From the NCBI RefSeq assembly GCF_001984055.1, contig NZ_LYVO01000028.1:1-64000 (forward strand): a stretch of 64,000 nt of DNA, written 5' to 3'. The notes beneath the pieces were generated by a model. That model was not told where the DNA came from. It worked only from the letters and a program-made list of their open reading frames with translations, and did no database searches. Below, piece after piece: positions 8,973 through 17,663 of this stretch (its first letter is position 1; each line of letters begins with the position of its first letter). The DNA is from Variovorax sp. KK3 (lineage in GTDB: Bacteria; Pseudomonadota; Gammaproteobacteria; Burkholderiales; Burkholderiaceae_C). A program made the translations under genes and the position numbers.

Positions 8973-9001
8973 TTCCGCACCGCAGCACCGCCGGAGAGTC
9001 G

Positions 9002-9637
9002 ATGAGTTCCGATGCCCAGGACCGCCTGCCGCAGCACCTGCTCGACGCCATCGCGCCGCACGGGCTGACGCGAGGCTTCGCGGCCAACGCGATCCTCATC
9101 AACGAGGGCGACACCACCGATTCGCTGTACATCCTGCTGAGCGGCCGCGTGAAGATCTACGCCAGCTCCGACGACGGCCGCGAGCTGGTGCTGTCGGAAT
9201 ACGGCCCCGGCGACTACTTCGGCGAGCTCTCCATCGACGGCGAACGCCGCTCGGCCTCGATCAAGGCCATGGAGCCCTGCAGCTGCCGCGTGGTGCAGGG
9301 CTCGGAACTGCGCCAGTTCCTGGCCGAACACCCCGACTTCGCCATGCACCTGACCCGCAAGCTGATCCGCATGGTGCGGCGCCTGACCGAGCAGGTGCGC
9401 AGCATGGCGCTGCAAGACGTCTACGGGCGCATGGTGCGTGTGCTCACCGAACTGTCGGAGCCGGCCGGCGAGGAGCGCCTGTTGCGCCACAAGCTGACGC
9501 AGCAGGACATCGCGGACCGGGTGGGTGCGTCGCGGGAGATGGTGAATCGGGTGATGAAGGAGCTGACTGCCGGTGGGTATATGGGGCAGCGGGAGGGGCG
9601 GTTGGTGATTTTGAGGAAGTTGCCGGCGGCTTGGTGA
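9002..9637 (+). CDS. Crp/Fnr-family transcriptional regulator
   Basis: 211 residues: N-terminal cyclic-nucleotide-binding beta-roll with a phosphate-binding cassette (FGELSIDGERRSAS, about residues 75-90), a dimerisation helix, and a C-terminal winged helix (TQQDIADRVGASREMVNRVMKEL, recognition helix about 177-187). The FGEL and R-S-A residues of the cassette are those that contact cAMP in E. coli CRP, so ligand binding is plausible. There is no N-terminal Cys cluster, so it is not an oxygen-sensing FNR. A perfect CRP-type site lies in its promoter, and a nucleotide cyclase gene lies 2 kb away on the other strand. GGAGAG precedes the ATG. Confidence 0.93.
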   Translation: MSSDAQDRLPQHLLDAIAPHGLTRGFAANAILINEGDTTDSLYILLSGRVKIYASSDDGRELVLSEYGPGDYFGELSIDGERRSASIKAMEPCSCRVVQGSELRQFLAEHPDFAMHLTRKLIRMVRRLTEQVRSMALQDVYGRMVRVLTELSEPAGEERLLRHKLTQQDIADRVGASREMVNRVMKELTAGGYMGQREGRLVILRKLPAAW

Positions 9638-9842
9638 GGGGCTGGAAAGCTATTCCAGTTGGCCACCCATCGCCAGCGGGGCAGCGGCGAAGCGCAAGGA
9701 ATCTGATGAATTCTGGCAGAGCTGCAACCGAGCGCGTCTGGCCGACTAAGGTGGCGGGCCTTCGCCACGACGGAGTGCGAGCGACAACACATTTGGAATG
9801 TCGACTCATTAAATAGAACCAACCAGAGAAGGCGTACGAACC

Positions 9843-9863
9843 AATGCAAGCAAAAATTGCATT
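9843..9863. repeat. Inverted repeat upstream of small membrane ORF
   Basis: AATGCAA and TTGCATT (perfect 7-bp arms, 9843-9849 and 9857-9863) flank a 7-base A-rich loop, ending 16 bp before the start codon at 9880. Could be an operator or a leader hairpin. The gap 9638-9879 otherwise holds nothing recognisable and marks the change to AT-rich DNA. Confidence 0.35.
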
Positions 9864-9879
9864 GATCTGAGGCAGCACA

Positions 9880-10140
9880 ATGAAAGCGTTTCTGTTTATG
9901 GCGGGAATGATCTGGACGCTCACGTCCATAGGGTCGTTGATTCTTGGTCCATTCATAGGCCTGAATCGGGCAAAAATGAGAAACGAGCTAATAGATTTTT
10001 ATAAAACGATTCCACCAGACCACTTTAGGCGATGGCCAACCATTGGATTCTTGTTTTTTGCGCTGGCGGGTTTTTTGTTGCCTGCAATATATCCATTATT
10101 CGGATTCTTCGTAGGCCTTTCGTTTTTTGCAATTTTTTAG
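9880..10140 (+). CDS. Small hydrophobic membrane protein (86 aa), unknown
   Basis: Not recognised. An N-terminal hydrophobic helix (about residues 4-28) is followed by a polar segment with Lys, Arg and Asp (about 29-52) and one long or two short C-terminal hydrophobic helices (about 53-86), ending in FFAIF. First gene of the AT-rich island. Its codon use (many A/T third positions) is unlike the surrounding genes and suggests recent acquisition. It is collinear with two more tiny membrane proteins and the RTX gene, so a shared role such as immunity, export or membrane adaptor is possible but unproven. Confidence 0.55.
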   Translation: MKAFLFMAGMIWTLTSIGSLILGPFIGLNRAKMRNELIDFYKTIPPDHFRRWPTIGFLFFALAGFLLPAIYPLFGFFVGLSFFAIF

Positions 10141-10187
10141 ATTAGTTGAGTAAACATTTCTAACATCACACCGTCCAGCGGACAACC

Positions 10188-10364
10188 ATGCTAGGCGATC
10201 TTTTTCTGAATTTGTTCTGTCACGGCCTCGGGCGAGCCATTGTTTGGATGCTAGAGGTATTTGGCTCGTGCAAGAAGGGAAAGAGCGATTTTGATTATGC
10301 AACCCTTGGATTCGTTGTTATTTTGATTACTATTGTATTGATCTTGGCTTTAGCCACTCAATGA
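10188..10364 (+). CDS. Small membrane protein (58 aa), unknown
   Basis: An ATG at 10188 opens 58 codons ending in TGA. The N-terminus is amphipathic (MLGDLFLNLF, then GRAIVWMLEVFG), followed by a basic Cys-containing turn (SCKKGK) and a strong C-terminal transmembrane helix (about residues 39-57, rich in Ile, Leu and Val). It resembles tail-anchored small proteins. It sits in series between the 86-residue and 80-residue membrane proteins on the same strand and shares their low GC. No strong Shine-Dalgarno is visible (GGACAACC lies before the ATG). It is supported by position, length and a coherent membrane profile rather than by homology. Confidence 0.45.
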   Translation: MLGDLFLNLFCHGLGRAIVWMLEVFGSCKKGKSDFDYATLGFVVILITIVLILALATQ

Positions 10365-10501
10365 ATGCATTAGACAATTCTGTTTTGACTTGCTGTGGCT
10401 ATTCGGGCGGGTGTAATGAGCGACCTTGACTAACTGCAATCCATTAATATTTTAGATAGAAGGCTGAGCTTGCAACAACTCGCACGAATTTCCAATGGAA
10501 A

Positions 10502-10520
10502 ATTGTTATAGGGCAACAAT
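10502..10520 (+). promoter_or_regulatory. Hairpin presenting the ribosome site in its loop
   Basis: ATTGTT (10502-10507) pairs with AACAAT (10515-10520), with loop ATAGGGC, directly abutting the ATG at 10521. The only Shine-Dalgarno-like bases (AGGG) are in the loop. A second small inverted repeat, TTTCC-AAT-GGAAA, lies just upstream (10490-10502). Either could modulate translation of the 80-residue ORF and the coupled RTX gene. Confidence 0.3.
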
Positions 10521-10763
10521 ATGAGCTTGTTGTTGATTGTGTTGATGGTTGTCGGTGTTTTTTTGCTTTGTTGCATCTTATTCTGGATGACATTTAATGC
10601 CGAAGAATATTTTTCGTCTGCATTTTCGAAGAAACCACCAAAAACAAACGATGCGGATGCGGCATCTAGTAACGCTGTGCTGTTTTACTATGCAACGAAG
10701 CTTTTTTTAACTTGCGTCATTGTGATTATTTCGATTTACATTTTCAATATGTGGAGCAGATAA
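10521..10763 (+). CDS. Small two-helix membrane protein (80 aa), unknown
   Basis: Not recognised. Two transmembrane helices (about residues 2-24, with two adjacent Cys, and 53-76) flank a polar, Lys/Asp/Ser-rich loop (about 25-52). Its TAA stop touches the GTG start of the RTX gene at 10764 with no spacer, so the two are almost certainly translationally coupled. AT-rich codons are shared with the first part of the RTX gene, suggesting both were acquired together. A dedicated function with the RTX protein (export, membrane targeting or self-protection) is inference. Confidence 0.6.
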   Translation: MSLLLIVLMVVGVFLLCCILFWMTFNAEEYFSSAFSKKPPKTNDADAASSNAVLFYYATKLFLTCVIVIISIYIFNMWSR

Positions 10764-13700
10764 GTGGCAGTTCCTGGTTTTGTTTTGAAAGGCGCTTTGG
10801 AGAAAGCCGGCGCATATGTTGGAGGGCCACTTGGTGCCGCCATTGGTGGACTGGCAGCTACGACGGCTCTAACATCGAAAGAACTTGTAGAAACAAGTGA
10901 ATTGGTGGCCGATGGACAGATTTCTTTCAACGACATTATTCGCCTAACCGCTGCGTTGGAGGGGTCGATCCTTGCCCACATCGGTGTTCGTGCCGCCCTC
11001 GGTTTGGGCGCGGCGCCAAACGGTTATGCGGCAGCTGCTGTCGTCGCCGCCGGAGTGTATTCAGCTTATTACAAGAATCAAATTGCGTCAGATGATGCAA
11101 TTCAAGCAGCGGTCGATGGGCTCAGCGCTGGCGATCAACCTTGGACCATCGCGAAGGCTGTCAGCGATGCGTATAGCAACGAGGTAGAGCGGCAGAAGCG
11201 CGGGGATTTAGCGACGAACTCTAACTTCCAGGCCGCTCGAGCTTGGCGCCAACCCGTCGACCCCTTGATGCTCGATCTAGATGGCGATGGCCTCGAACTG
11301 AAGCGCGCCGATGGTTCGGTTCTCTTCGACCACAACGCCGACACCATCCGCACGGGCACCGGCTGGATTGGGGCTGACGACGGCATCCTCGTTCGCGACC
11401 TGTACGGCAACGGTGCTATCGATTCCGGCCGCGAACTCTTCGGCATCGATACCGTCAAGGCGGACGGCAGTAACGCCGTCAATGGCTTCGATGCCATGGC
11501 CGACCTCAACACGAATGCCGACGGCCAACTCACTGTCGCTGATGTGGCTTGGAGCCAAGTCAAGGTCTGGCGTGACCTCGACCAGGATGGTGTGTCCGAT
11601 GCAGGCGAGTTGTTTGGCCTCGATGCCCTGGGCATCAACCGCATCGGCTTGACCGGCAGCACGACCAACACCACCGGCGGCACCCAGGCCGGCACCACCG
11701 TCAACGGCAACCTGATTGCCCAGAGCGCCAGCTTCACCCGCACCGTGGATGGAGTCTCAGTGAGTCGCACCGTCGGCGCCATCGATCTCGAATCGAACCC
11801 GTTCTATCGAGAGTTCATGGGTGTTGTGCCGCTGACCGAACAAGCGAAGTCTTTGCCCGACATGCAAGGCTCCGGCCGAGCGCGCGACTTGGCCGAAGCC
11901 GTCAGCCTGAGCCCTTCGCTCGGCATCAGCCTCGCCGCTTTCAGCAGCGCCACCACCCGCGACGCCCAGCGCGCTTTGCTCGACCCGCTCCTCACCGAGT
12001 GGGCCCAAAGCTCCGACTTCTGGCAGAGCCTGGAAACCACCCTGGACGGCAACGTCAAGATCAGCGGCCTGCCCGCAGGCATGACCGAAACCCAGTACCG
12101 CAACCTCGTTGGCGTGCTCGAAGTGTTCAACGGCGAGCGCTTCTACAGCACGGGGGCCAACGGGACCGCCATGACCACGGGCACCACCCGCACCGACACC
12201 ACCGATGCAGTGAGCCTGGTCACGCGGGCCGGCTACGGCCTCGCCCCACCGGCAGCCCAGTTGGCCCTGCTGCAGCAAAGCTACGACGCCTTGAAGGAAA
12301 GCATCTATGGCGCGCTGGTCGTTCAAACGCGCCTGAAGCCCTACCTCGACGCCATTTCCCTGTCCATCGACGAGCACGGCCTCCGCTTCGACACCGCCGC
12401 ACTGGCCGGCCTTCTCGATCAGCGCAAGGCAGCGGACGAACGTGCGGCAGTGCTCGATCTGGTCGATCTCCAGCGCCATGCCGCATCCACCCTGCAGACC
12501 GTGGCCTTCGATGGCCTGGAGACGCTGCGCGGCTGGGTCGAGGCGCTGCCGGCCACCTCGCCACTTCGAGCCGAATTGGCCAACATGAACATCTACGCGG
12601 GCGCAGCCTCGTATGGCACGGACCGGGATGATATGTACCTGGGTGATGCCCAGGCCAACTATTTCAACGCAGGCGCCGGCAACGACATCGTCCACACCGG
12701 AGGCGGCGACGACCAGGTGTACGCCAGCGACGGCAACGACACGCTTCACGGCGGCGCGGGCAACGACTACCTGCACGGCGGCAGCGGCTCGGACACCTTC
12801 GATGGCGGTGCGGGCAACGACACGCTGATCGGCGAGACCGGCAACGACGTCTACCGGTTCGGCCGCGGCTCGGGCCAGGACATCGTGTACGACTACGACG
12901 GCACGGCCGGGAACGTGGACACGGTCCAGCTCGATGCCGACATCTCGCCTTCGGATGTGAAGGTCTGGCGCAACGGCAACAGCCTGATGATCGGCATCGT
13001 GAGCCTCGACGGCACGGTCGGCGCCGACCGCCTGGAGCTGGCGCATTACTTCTACGAGGATGGCACCTCGGGCTATGCGGTGGAGCGCATTCGCTTCGCC
13101 GATGGCACGAACTGGGCTCTGACAGACCTCAAGGCCATGATGCTGGTTGCAACCGACGGCGCCGACACCCTGATCGGCTACGCGGGCAACGACACCATCG
13201 CGGCCCTGGGCGGGGACGACTGGCTCTACGGGCGCCAGGGCAACGACGCGCTCGATGGCGGCGCGGGCGCCGACGCCCTGTACGGTGAAGAAGGCGACGA
13301 CACCCTGATCGGTGGGGCCGACGACGACCGGCTGTACGGCGGCTACGGCGCCGACGTGCTGCGAGGTGGTGACGGCAACGATTACCTCTGCGGCGAAGAA
13401 GGCGAGGACACGCTCGATGGCGGCGCGGGCAACGACACGCTGATCGGCGACCGGGGCAACGACGTCTACCTGTTCGGACGGGGCTCGGGCCAGGACATCG
13501 TGTTCGACTACGACACGACGGCGGGCAACGTGGACACGATCCAACTGGGCCCGGACATCGCGCCCTCGGATGTGACGGTCTGGCGCAGCGGCAACGGCCT
13601 GCTGATGGCCATCAACGGCAGTGCCGACCGTCTGGAGCTGGGCCATTACTTCTACGACGACGGCACTTCGGGCTATGCCCTGGAACGCATCGAGTTCGCC

Positions 13701-15005
13701 GATGGCACGGTCTGGACCCTGGCCGAGATGAAGGCCAAGGTGCTGGTCGCGACCGATGGCGCCGACAACCTGATCTGCTATGCCGGCAACGACACGATCG
13801 CAGCACTGGGCGGCGACGACACGGTGTATGGCCAGGCGGGCGACGACACGCTCGATGGCGGCGCGGATGCCGACACCTTGTTCGGGCATGAGGGCGACGA
13901 CACCCTGATTGGTGGTGCCGACGACGACCGGCAGTACGGCGGCTCTGGGGCCGACGTGCTGCAAGGTGGTGATGGCAACGACTACCTCTGCGGCGAGGAC
14001 GGCGACGACACGCTCGATGGCGGCGCAGGCAACGACACGCTGATCGGCGACCGGGGCAATGACGTCTACCTGTTCGGGCGGGGCTCGGGCCAGGACGTGG
14101 TGTACGACCACGACTTCACGATGGGCAACGACGACGTGATCCGGTTGGGCCCGGACATCGCAAGCTCGGACCTGAGCGTGCGGCGCACCGACAACCAGCT
14201 CGTGATCACCCTCAACAACCCCGACGGCACCGCCAGCGCCGACCGTTTGGAGCTGGGCCATTACTTCTACCAGGACGGCAACTCGCCCTATGCCCTGGAG
14301 CGCATCCTCTTCGACGACGGCATCGAATGGCGCCTGGACGACCTCAAGGCCAAGGTGCTGGCCCCCACCGACAACAACGACACCTTGATCGGCTTCGCCA
14401 CCGACGACTCCATCGCGGGCCAGGACGGCAACGACACGCTGTACGGCCGCCAGGGCAACGACACGCTCGACGGCGGTGCAGGTTCGGACACGCTGCTGGG
14501 CGAAGACGGCGACGACACGCTCCTCGGCGGCGCGCAGGACGACCGCCTGTACGGCGGTAGCGGCTCGGACGATCTGCGCGGCGGCGAGGGCAACGACCAG
14601 CTCATCGGCGCGGAGGGCAACGACATGCTGGATGGTGGCGCGGGCAACGACACCCTCGAAGGCGGCTCGGGTGCCGATATCTACCTGTTCGGCCGCGGCT
14701 CGGGCCAGGACACGGTGTACGAGTACGACACGGCCCTCAACGTCAAGGACGTGCTCGACTTCGGCGTGGGGCGAGACGAGCTGCGCTTCCAGATGGACGG
14801 CAACAACCTCAAGGTCAGCATCGCCGGCACGGACGACACGCTCACGGTGGCCAACTGGAATGCAGGCGACGCCTACAAGATCGAGCAGTTCAAGTTCAAG
14901 GACGCCGCGCCCATGTCGGCTGTGCAGATCGAAAGCCTCGTCTACAGCGCGACACAGGATGGCATGTCCACGCTGAAACAGCCCTGGCAGCAGCCGGAGC
15001 CTTGA
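10764..15005 (+). CDS. Large RTX (haemolysin-type calcium-binding) protein
   Basis: 1413 residues from a GTG start. Residues about 1-130 hold Gly/Ala-rich hydrophobic stretches ([32 protein letters not shown]) that could insert into membranes. About 166-292 carry EF-hand-like acidic loops ([28 protein letters not shown]). About 620-1370 are RTX nonapeptides (GGxGxDxLx) alternating with haemolysin-type related blocks (RLELGHYFY...YALERI.FADG). Such proteins fold on calcium outside the cell and normally leave by type I secretion through a C-terminal signal; no exporter genes are nearby. The first 450 bp are AT-rich, the rest GC-rich, as if chimeric. Toxin, adhesin or S-layer-like roles are all possible. 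Confidence 0.88.
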   Translation: MAVPGFVLKGALEKAGAYVGGPLGAAIGGLAATTALTSKELVETSELVADGQISFNDIIRLTAALEGSILAHIGVRAALGLGAAPNGYAAAAVVAAGVYSAYYKNQIASDDAIQAAVDGLSAGDQPWTIAKAVSDAYSNEVERQKRGDLATNSNFQAARAWRQPVDPLMLDLDGDGLELKRADGSVLFDHNADTIRTGTGWIGADDGILVRDLYGNGAIDSGRELFGIDTVKADGSNAVNGFDAMADLNTNADGQLTVADVAWSQVKVWRDLDQDGVSDAGELFGLDALGINRIGLTGSTTNTTGGTQAGTTVNGNLIAQSASFTRTVDGVSVSRTVGAIDLESNPFYREFMGVVPLTEQAKSLPDMQGSGRARDLAEAVSLSPSLGISLAAFSSATTRDAQRALLDPLLTEWAQSSDFWQSLETTLDGNVKISGLPAGMTETQYRNLVGVLEVFNGERFYSTGANGTAMTTGTTRTDTTDAVSLVTRAGYGLAPPAAQLALLQQSYDALKESIYGALVVQTRLKPYLDAISLSIDEHGLRFDTAALAGLLDQRKAADERAAVLDLVDLQRHAASTLQTVAFDGLETLRGWVEALPATSPLRAELANMNIYAGAASYGTDRDDMYLGDAQANYFNAGAGNDIVHTGGGDDQVYASDGNDTLHGGAGNDYLHGGSGSDTFDGGAGNDTLIGETGNDVYRFGRGSGQDIVYDYDGTAGNVDTVQLDADISPSDVKVWRNGNSLMIGIVSLDGTVGADRLELAHYFYEDGTSGYAVERIRFADGTNWALTDLKAMMLVATDGADTLIGYAGNDTIAALGGDDWLYGRQGNDALDGGAGADALYGEEGDDTLIGGADDDRLYGGYGADVLRGGDGNDYLCGEEGEDTLDGGAGNDTLIGDRGNDVYLFGRGSGQDIVFDYDTTAGNVDTIQLGPDIAPSDVTVWRSGNGLLMAINGSADRLELGHYFYDDGTSGYALERIEFADGTVWTLAEMKAKVLVATDGADNLICYAGNDTIAALGGDDTVYGQAGDDTLDGGADADTLFGHEGDDTLIGGADDDRQYGGSGADVLQGGDGNDYLCGEDGDDTLDGGAGNDTLIGDRGNDVYLFGRGSGQDVVYDHDFTMGNDDVIRLGPDIASSDLSVRRTDNQLVITLNNPDGTASADRLELGHYFYQDGNSPYALERILFDDGIEWRLDDLKAKVLAPTDNNDTLIGFATDDSIAGQDGNDTLYGRQGNDTLDGGAGSDTLLGEDGDDTLLGGAQDDRLYGGSGSDDLRGGEGNDQLIGAEGNDMLDGGAGNDTLEGGSGADIYLFGRGSGQDTVYEYDTALNVKDVLDFGVGRDELRFQMDGNNLKVSIAGTDDTLTVANWNAGDAYKIEQFKFKDAAPMSAVQIESLVYSATQDGMSTLKQPWQQPEP
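12801..14700 (+). repeat. DNA-level tandem repeat of about 600 bp inside the RTX gene
   Basis: The segment starting GATGGCGG(T/C)GC at 12801 recurs at 13416, 14016 and 14631, giving spacings of 615, 600 and 615 bp, all multiples of three. Each unit encodes a nonapeptide array followed by one haemolysin-type related block. High nucleotide identity in places indicates recent internal duplication or recombination. The last unit is partial. Confidence 0.85.
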
Positions 15006-15069
15006 ACCGGCAGCATCAGCTGCTCCATTCGCAAGCAACGACTGGCAAAACGCCCTTCGCGATGTGGGC

Positions 15070-15095
15070 GGAGGAAGCCTCGCGCGGCTTCCTCC
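15070..15095. terminator. Perfect 10-bp stem-loop after the RTX gene
   Basis: GGAGGAAGCC (15070-15079) and GGCTTCCTCC (15086-15095) form a perfect stem with a 6-base loop between the convergent RTX and aminotransferase genes. No T-run follows on either strand, so termination would be weak or Rho-assisted. Confidence 0.5.
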
Positions 15096-15133
15096 AAGAT
15101 GACCACGACCTCTAAAACGACGGCGAACGCGCC

Positions 15134-16489
15134 TCAGGCCGTCTCCGCCAACGCATCCGCCAGCGCATTCACCAGCCGCTCCACATCCGCCTTCTCCGCG
15201 ATGAAGGGCGGCGCGAGCTGGATGGTGTCGCCGCCGTAGCGGACGTAGAAGCCCTTCTTCCAGCACGCCATGGCCACCTCGTAGGGCCGGCGTGCGGGCT
15301 CGCCGGGCAACGCTGCCAGCGTCAGGCCGGCGGCCAGGCCATAGTTGCGGATGTCGGTGACGTGCTTGCTGCCCTTCAGGCTGTGCACGGCGGCTTCGAA
15401 GTGGGGCGCCAGCGCCTTGACGCGGCCGACCATGTCTTCCTTCACGAGCACGTCGAGCGCGGCCACGCCGGCGGCGCAGGCGACGGGGTGCGCCGAGTAG
15501 GTGTAGCCGTGCGGAAACTCCAGCATGTACTCGGGGCCGCCGGCGGCCATGAAGGTGTCGTAGATCTCCTTCTTCGCGATCACCGCGCCGAGCGGCTGCA
15601 CGCCGTTGGTGACCTGCTTGGCGACGTTCATGATGTCCGGCACCACGCCGAAGGCATCGGACCCAGTCATGGCGCCGGCGCGGCCGAAGCCGGTGATGAC
15701 CTCGTCGAAGATCAGCAGGATGTTGTGGGCGGTGCAGATCTCGCGCAGGCGCTTCAGGTAGCCCTTGGGCGGGATGACGACGCCGGCCGAACCGGAGAAG
15801 GGCTCGACGATGACGGCCGCGATATTGCTCGCGTCGTGCAGTGCGATCAGGTCGAGCAGGCGGTCGGCCAGATCGGCGCCCTGCTCGGGCTCGCCGCGCG
15901 AGAAGGCGTTGCCGGCCAGCTGAGTGTGCGGCAGATGATCGGCCTCGATGGCCTGGCCGAAGGTCTTGCGGTTGGCGACCATGCCGCCGACCGAGATGCC
16001 GCCGAAGTTGACGCCGTGGTAGCCCTTCTCGCGGCCGATCAGGCGCGTCTTGCCACCCTGGCCCTTGGCACGCCAGTAGGCGCGGGCCATCTTGAGCGAG
16101 GTGTCGGCGGCCTCGGAGCCGGAGCCGGTGAAGAACACGTAGTCCAAGCCCTCGGGCGTGAGGTCGCGCAGGCGGTTGGCCAGTTCGAAGGAGAGCGGGT
16201 GGCCGTACTGGAAGGCCGGCGCGTAGTCGAGCTTGGCGACCTGGCGGCTCACGGCCTCGGTGATCTCGGGCCGGCCATGGCCCAGGCCGCTGCACCAAAG
16301 TCCCGAGAGGCCGTCGAAGATCTTCCGGCCGTCGCTGTCGGTGAAGTACAGGCCCTTGGCCTCCACGATCAGGCGCGGGTCGGCCTTGAACTGCCGGTTG
16401 GCGGTAAAGGGCATCCAGTGGGCGTCGAGCCAGGCGGCATCGGTGCGGACGGCGCCGACGGGAAAGTCGGTGTTGGCGAGAGTGCTCAT
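15134..16489 (-). CDS. bauA: Omega-amino acid (beta-alanine):pyruvate transaminase
   Basis: A 451-residue class III PLP aminotransferase. Visible: N-terminal HWMPFTANRQF typical of omega-amino acid:pyruvate transaminases, GSEAADTSLK, the cofactor aspartate in FDEVITGFGR, and the Schiff-base lysine region NVAKQVTNG. It should transfer the amino group of beta-alanine or similar omega-amino acids to pyruvate, giving malonate semialdehyde and alanine, in the cytoplasm. The start at 16489 (MSTLANT) is preferred over the upstream start at 16549 because family members begin there. A LysR regulator is divergent. The usual partner, methylmalonate-semialdehyde dehydrogenase, is not in this window. The exact substrate is open. 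Confidence 0.85.
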   Translation of the reverse strand: MSTLANTDFPVGAVRTDAAWLDAHWMPFTANRQFKADPRLIVEAKGLYFTDSDGRKIFDGLSGLWCSGLGHGRPEITEAVSRQVAKLDYAPAFQYGHPLSFELANRLRDLTPEGLDYVFFTGSGSEAADTSLKMARAYWRAKGQGGKTRLIGREKGYHGVNFGGISVGGMVANRKTFGQAIEADHLPHTQLAGNAFSRGEPEQGADLADRLLDLIALHDASNIAAVIVEPFSGSAGVVIPPKGYLKRLREICTAHNILLIFDEVITGFGRAGAMTGSDAFGVVPDIMNVAKQVTNGVQPLGAVIAKKEIYDTFMAAGGPEYMLEFPHGYTYSAHPVACAAGVAALDVLVKEDMVGRVKALAPHFEAAVHSLKGSKHVTDIRNYGLAAGLTLAALPGEPARRPYEVAMACWKKGFYVRYGGDTIQLAPPFIAEKADVERLVNALADALAETA

Positions 16490-16531
16490 GGCGGGTGGAC
16501 GCGACAGCGCCGAAAGGGTGGTGATGAGCGG

Positions 16532-16569
16532 ATTCTGGGCAGGCGCCATACTTCGCTCAATGCCAGAAT
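16532..16569. promoter_or_regulatory. Inverted repeat in the transaminase/LysR divergent promoter
   Basis: ATTCTGG (16532-16538) and CCAGAAT (16563-16569) are perfect 7-bp arms 24 bp apart, midway between the divergent starts at 16489 and 16603. The position and spaced dyad fit a LysR-type regulator site. Binding is inferred. Confidence 0.4.
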
Positions 16570-16591
16570 ATCCCGGCTCACTTGCGCAGCA

Positions 16592-16604
16592 ATGAAACTT
16601 TCAT
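16592..16604. promoter_or_regulatory. 13-bp palindrome overlapping the LysR start codon
   Basis: ATGAAA-C-TTTCAT is a perfect palindrome that overlaps the first bases of the LysR start codon (16603). It may be a second regulator half-site or an autoregulatory element; chance occurrence is possible. Confidence 0.25.
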
Positions 16605-17544
16605 GAAAGTAAAACCCGCGGCCTCCGCCGCCCCGCGCCTGGGCCAGCTCGGCGAATCCGACTTGCGCATGCTCAAGGTCTTCAAGGCCGTGGCCGATTG
16701 CGGCGGCATGACCGCGGCCGAGCTGGAGCTCAACGTCGGCACGTCCACCATCAGCCGCCAGATCAAGGACCTCGAAACGCGCCTGGGCCTGACGCTGTGC
16801 CGCCGCGGGCGCGCCGGCTTCGCGCTCACGGTCGAGGGCCAGCGCGTGTACGAGGAAACGCTGCGCCTGCTGGGCGCGGTGGACAGCTTCCGCAGCGGCG
16901 TGGACGACATCCACCAGCGCATGGGCGGGCAGCTCGAGGTGGGGCTGTTCGACAAGACGGCGACGAACCCGAAGGCACACATCGGGCAGGCCATTGCGGA
17001 CTTCACCGAGCGCGCACCGGACGTCGCCCTGCAGATCCAGATCGGCACCATCAACGCGATCGAGCGCCAGCTGATCGACGGCAGCCTGCACGTGGGCATC
17101 ATCCCGTCGCATCGGCAATCGGAAAGCCTCGCCTACGACCCGCTGTTCGACGAGACGATGCTGCTGTACTGCGGCGCGGGCCACCCGCTCTTCGACGGCC
17201 GCAACACGGGCCTGGACTGGAAGGCGCTGCGCGCGCACCGCTTCGCTGGGCTGGGCTACCACTCGCCGAACATGGAGGCCAGCCACCGCGCCGGGCTCAA
17301 GCGCGCGGCCACGGGGCTCGACCAGGAAGCGATCGCCACGCTGATCCTCTCGGGCCGCTTCCTGGGCTTCCTGCCCGACCACTACGGGCGCATCTTCGAG
17401 CAGGACGGGCGCATGCGGCCCGTGCGCAAGTCGCTGTTTCGCTACGACTGCGGATTCGTCTGCGTGATGCGGCGCTCGCCGGCACCGAGCCGGGCGGCGC
17501 TGGCGTTTCGCGACGCGCTGCTGGGCGCGCATGGGGCTGGCTGA
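16603..17544 (+). CDS. LysR-family transcriptional regulator
   Basis: 313 residues. The N-terminal winged HTH (about 22-80) is centred on LKVFKAVADCGGMTAAELEL and STISRQIKDLE; a linker helix and a periplasmic-binding-protein-like effector domain follow (about 110-305). The start at 16603 gives the usual LysR length; a TTG at 16582 is in frame but less likely. Divergent from the BauA-like transaminase, which it probably controls in response to an amino acid or semialdehyde. The first 16 residues are a basic, Ala-rich extension not typical of the family. Confidence 0.92.
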   Translation: MKVKPAASAAPRLGQLGESDLRMLKVFKAVADCGGMTAAELELNVGTSTISRQIKDLETRLGLTLCRRGRAGFALTVEGQRVYEETLRLLGAVDSFRSGVDDIHQRMGGQLEVGLFDKTATNPKAHIGQAIADFTERAPDVALQIQIGTINAIERQLIDGSLHVGIIPSHRQSESLAYDPLFDETMLLYCGAGHPLFDGRNTGLDWKALRAHRFAGLGYHSPNMEASHRAGLKRAATGLDQEAIATLILSGRFLGFLPDHYGRIFEQDGRMRPVRKSLFRYDCGFVCVMRRSPAPSRAALAFRDALLGAHGAG

Positions 17545-17663
17545 GCTGCCGCGCGCCGGACGGGTTGCGCCTTCTCCGACGCCGATGTCGGTGCCGGCCC
17601 GACATCCCCCGGCCGCGGCGTGCCTAGCCTGAACGCGCCTGCCATTCGAAAGAGGAGCCGCCG

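Noticed and set aside
9638..10763. The AT-rich island as a prophage or transposon
   Set aside because: No integrase, transposase, terminal repeats or tRNA target was found; only composition supports transfer.
12660..14700. Short regular DNA repeats resembling a CRISPR-like periodicity
   Set aside because: The period is 27 bp in frame and encodes RTX nonapeptides inside a long coding region; there are no spacers and no cas genes.
10764..15134. Type I secretion genes next to the RTX gene
   Set aside because: Neighbours on both sides (Crp-like regulator, small membrane ORFs, transaminase) are not ABC, membrane-fusion or TolC proteins; the TolC-family gene at 59264 belongs to czcCBA.
11757..16298. 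A 1513-codon open frame on the minus strand across the RTX gene and into the transaminase gene
   Set aside because: It is the antisense of the RTX repeats and of BauA; its product is a monotonous Val/Ala/Arg pattern that arises from complementing GGxGxD codons, and it has no domain or ribosome site.
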